The position numbers and the translations under genes were made by a program. Shown one piece after another: positions 61,904-64,000 of a stretch of 64,000 bases of DNA. Below the pieces are notes generated by a model. The model worked only from the letters and a program-made list of their open reading frames with translations. It made no database searches and was not told the DNA's origin. The DNA is from Streptomyces endocoffeicus (GTDB taxonomy: Bacteria > Actinomycetota > Actinomycetes > Streptomycetales > Streptomycetaceae). Position 1 is the first letter of the stretch, and each line of letters begins with the position of its first letter. The DNA lies in the NCBI RefSeq assembly GCF_016741935.1, contig NZ_JAERRG010000021.1, positions 124,001-188,000 on the forward strand, given 5' to 3'.

Positions 61904-63406
61904 ATGACTCCGAAGGAATCCACACTCAGGGTCGATGCGACCGAGCCGGACCGGGGCGCCGACGCAGCGGATCGGGTGGCCGCTTTGCACCGGCTTCTCC
62001 CGCCCGCGCCGCGCAGGGCGGCCCGGATCGGCCTGGTGGCGGGCGGCCTGGGCGCCTACTGGCCGCAGTTCCCGGACCTGCTCCCGCAGTTGCGCGAGTC
62101 GGCCCGCTACGTCACCGAGCGGTTCGAGGCGCTGGATGCCGAAGTGACCGACGTCGGCTTCATATCGGACGCCCGCGAGGCCGAAACCGCCGCCGAGCGA
62201 CTGCGCCAAGCGGACTGCGACCTGATCGTGGTGTTCCTCACCACCTACCTGACGTCGTCGATGGTCCTGCCGATCGCGCAGCGCTCGGGGACTCCGGTCC
62301 TGGTGATCGATCTCCAGCCGACGGAGCGGATGGACCACGCGAACTTCGATACGGGGATGTGGCTGGCCTATTGCGGACAGTGCCCCGTCCCCGAGGTGGG
62401 CAATGTCTTCCGTCGTGCGGGCATCCCGTTCCGTTCCGTGTCGGGCTGGCTGCGTGATCCCAACGCCTGGCGCCGCATCGAGCAGTGGGTCGCGGCGGCG
62501 AAGGTCCGGGCGGCGCTGCGGCACGCGCGCCACGGCCTGATGGGTCACCTGTACCCCGGGATGCTCGATGTCTCGACCGACATGACCTTGCTGTCCGCCC
62601 AGTTTGGTTCGCAAGTCGAGGTTCTCGAGTTCGACGATCTGCGGGTCCGGGTCGCCGATGTCACGGACGCGGAGGCCGAGGAGCGCATGGGCCTGGCCCG
62701 GGAGGTCTTCACCCTCGACGACTCCGTGGTGGCAGAGGACTACGCCTGGGGTGCCAGGGTCTCCGTCGGACTCGACCGGCTGGTCGAGGACTTCGGGCTG
62801 ACCACGCTCGCCTATTACCACCGTGGACTCGGCGGCGAGCAGCACGAACGACTCGGTGCGGGGATGATCCTGGGGGCATCGCTGCTGACTGCACGCGGCA
62901 TTCCGGCCGCCGGTGAATTCGAGCTGCGCACATCGGTCGCGCAGCTGGTGTCGGAGAGCCTGGGTGCGGGAGGCTCGTTCACCGAGATCCAAGCGCTCAA
63001 TTTCACCGACGGCGTGGTCGAAATGGGACACGATGGCCCCGGGCATCTGGCAGTGAGCGCGCGCGATCCGCTGCTGCGGGGACTGGGTGTCTACCACGGC
63101 AAGCGCGGGTGGGGCGTCTCCGTGGAGTTTGACGTCGAACACGGCCCGGTCACCGCTTTCGGTATCGGTCAGGATCAGGACGGCACCTTGGTATTCATCG
63201 CCTCGGAGGGGGAGACCGTACCCGGGCCCTTGCTGGAAATCGGCAACACCACCAGCCGCGTCGACTTCGGCAGGGATCCCGGCGAATGGGTGGACGCCTG
63301 GAGCGAGACAGGCATCGGCCACCACTGGGCCCTGTCCACGGGCCACCGCGCTGCCGACTACAAGGCGGCCGCCCACCTGATGGGGGTGCCCTTCCGGCAG
63401 GTATGA
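61904..63406 (+). CDS. L-fucose/L-arabinose isomerase family protein
   Basis: The enzyme has 500 residues. RIGLVAGGLGAYWPQFPDLL near residue 38, DLIVVFLTTYLTSSMVLP near 105 and HARHGLMGHLYPGMLDVSTD near 205 are typical of the arabinose/fucose isomerase fold; metal-ligand candidates are Glu/Asp near 270-310 and His near 345. ATG 61904 is chosen for AGAAGG at 61888-61893; ATG 61880 in frame is an alternative. In a rhamnose-rich locus it may interconvert a deoxy-aldose and ketose, but the family also includes members of unknown substrate. It precedes an RbsC-type permease gene. Confidence 0.85.
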   Translation: MTPKESTLRVDATEPDRGADAADRVAALHRLLPPAPRRAARIGLVAGGLGAYWPQFPDLLPQLRESARYVTERFEALDAEVTDVGFISDAREAETAAERLRQADCDLIVVFLTTYLTSSMVLPIAQRSGTPVLVIDLQPTERMDHANFDTGMWLAYCGQCPVPEVGNVFRRAGIPFRSVSGWLRDPNAWRRIEQWVAAAKVRAALRHARHGLMGHLYPGMLDVSTDMTLLSAQFGSQVEVLEFDDLRVRVADVTDAEAEERMGLAREVFTLDDSVVAEDYAWGARVSVGLDRLVEDFGLTTLAYYHRGLGGEQHERLGAGMILGASLLTARGIPAAGEFELRTSVAQLVSESLGAGGSFTEIQALNFTDGVVEMGHDGPGHLAVSARDPLLRGLGVYHGKRGWGVSVEFDVEHGPVTAFGIGQDQDGTLVFIASEGETVPGPLLEIGNTTSRVDFGRDPGEWVDAWSETGIGHHWALSTGHRAADYKAAAHLMGVPFRQV

Positions 63407-63488
63407 CTGGGACAGCGCACGAGTTGCACCGTCGGCTGCCTGCGAGCACTTCGCGTAGGTCCGCGTCGACAGCCAGTAGGACGTCTCC

Positions 63489-63557
63489 ATGGGCAACATG
63501 ACACAGAGCAAGACATCCCTGGAGAGCGCGGAAGGGCCCGCGCACGGTCCCGATTAG
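63489..63557 (+). other. Short frame ending at a TAG in the same frame as the RbsC-like permease
   Basis: AGGAC before ATG 63489 starts a 22-codon frame (MGNMTQSKTS and onwards) that stops at TAG 63555-63557. The same frame then continues openly into the permease at 63591. This looks like the original N-terminal tail of the permease, cut by a nonsense mutation. Otherwise it is a short leader peptide. Confidence 0.5.
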
Positions 63558-63590
63558 CAACAGGGGCAGCACCGTGGACGACGCCGGACC

Positions 63591-64000
63591 ATGCCCGAGC
63601 TCGCGGCCCTGCTGACGATGCTCGTCTCCCTGGTCCTGTTCTTCTCGCTGCAGTCGCCGCAGTTCTTGACCCAGGGCAATATCCTCAACCTGCTCACCGC
63701 CATCGCCGTGACCGGCATCATCGCGATACCCGGCACGATGCTCCTGATCGCAGGTCGGGTCGACCTCTCGGTGGGCAGCGGCACCGCCTTCTGCGGCGTG
63801 ATGATGGCGAGCATCGCCCAGAAACAGATCATTCTTGTGGCCGTTCTCGCCGCTGCAGGCATCGGAATCCTGATCGGCCTGGTCAACGGTGTGCTCGTCA
63901 CGGTCTTCCGGGTCAACGCGCTCATCGCGACCCTCGGCATGATGGCGGTCCTGCGCGGCCTGACCCATGTCAACGCGGACGGAGGGACCATCGCGCCGCG
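63591..64000 (+). CDS. RbsC-type ABC sugar permease, partial
   Basis: The frame is open to the window edge (136 codons visible). ELAALLTMLVSLVLFFSLQS forms the first helix, LLTAIAVTGIIAIPGTMLLI the second, and AGRVDLSVGSGTAFCGVMMA is the signature of CUT2 (ribose/rhamnose-type) permeases. ATG 63591 has no good ribosome-binding site, and an in-frame TAG lies 36 bases upstream. An RbsA-type ATPase and a binding protein would be expected beyond the edge. The placement after the isomerase suggests a deoxysugar importer. Confidence 0.82.
   Translation, partial: MPELAALLTMLVSLVLFFSLQSPQFLTQGNILNLLTAIAVTGIIAIPGTMLLIAGRVDLSVGSGTAFCGVMMASIAQKQIILVAVLAAAGIGILIGLVNGVLVTVFRVNALIATLGMMAVLRGLTHVNADGGTIAP

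Overview
The window is high-GC actinobacterial DNA and looks like a Streptomyces accessory chromosome region. The signs are G/C-ending codons, GTG starts, many ATGA/GTGA gene overlaps, Tat-type and lipoprotein exporters, and CUT1 sugar ABC systems, one of which lacks its own ATPase. I see no rRNA, tRNA, CRISPR array, phage genes or antibiotic assembly line. The theme is uptake and breakdown of small organic nutrients and of rhamnose-containing glycans, cut through by scars of lost genes and transposons.

Layout. (1) 1-7135: the end of an aminotransferase-type (MocR-like) protein, then a PhyH dioxygenase, an AspA/DoeB-like deacylase, a complete UgpC/MalFG-type ABC importer with its lipoprotein, and a CMD-like protein. 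(2) 7021-11931, minus strand: a methyltransferase, an IS5-type transposase remnant, and an operon of three alpha/beta hydrolases, the first of them secreted. (3) 12796-20493: a second, clearly paralogous ABC importer, a GntR regulator, a TauD/TfdA dioxygenase, a SAM methyltransferase and a ComB-like phosphatase. A duplication scar lies inside this cluster and a strong hairpin follows it. (4) 20690-21300: fragments of an MFS transporter and an IS256-type transposase. (5) 21360-28204: a GlpR-like repressor divergent from an operon of APC permease, FGGY kinase, GlpA-like and GlpB-like oxidoreductases. (6) 28299-30445: a secreted GDSL lipase and debris. (7) 30446-36466, minus strand: a polyamine-type operon (Pot ABC transporter, PuuB-like oxidase, cupin regulator), divergent from an Lrp regulator and a 985-residue kinase/M23-like/aminotransferase fusion (36774-40239). 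(8) 40330-64000: a glycan locus. It has a broken rhamnose isomerase, two Tat-exported enzymes, DUF2264 and 2-hydroxyacid dehydrogenase genes, an AraC regulator, an ABC importer without ATPase, GH78 and GH106 alpha-L-rhamnosidases, two GH99-like proteins, a LacI repressor with likely operators, a broken MFS transporter, a fucose/arabinose-type isomerase and the start of an RbsC-like permease.

How it fits together. Clusters 1 and 3 share the same importer architecture and each carries an iron/2-oxoglutarate oxygenase, so they probably handle two related imported substrates by different chemistry. Their substrates cannot be read from sequence. In region 8, secreted enzymes probably trim a rhamnose-bearing polymer, the ABC system imports oligosaccharides, and the signal-less GH78, GH106, DUF2264 and GH99-like enzymes finish them in the cytoplasm. 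Three genes for free-sugar handling in that locus look damaged (rhamnose isomerase, MFS transporter, RbsC-like permease N-terminus), which suggests the locus is being remodelled. The best candidates for undescribed biology are the 12.8-20.5 kb dioxygenase/methyltransferase/ComB cluster, the APC/FGGY/GlpA/GlpB operon, and the tri-domain kinase-aminotransferase next to the polyamine-type operon.
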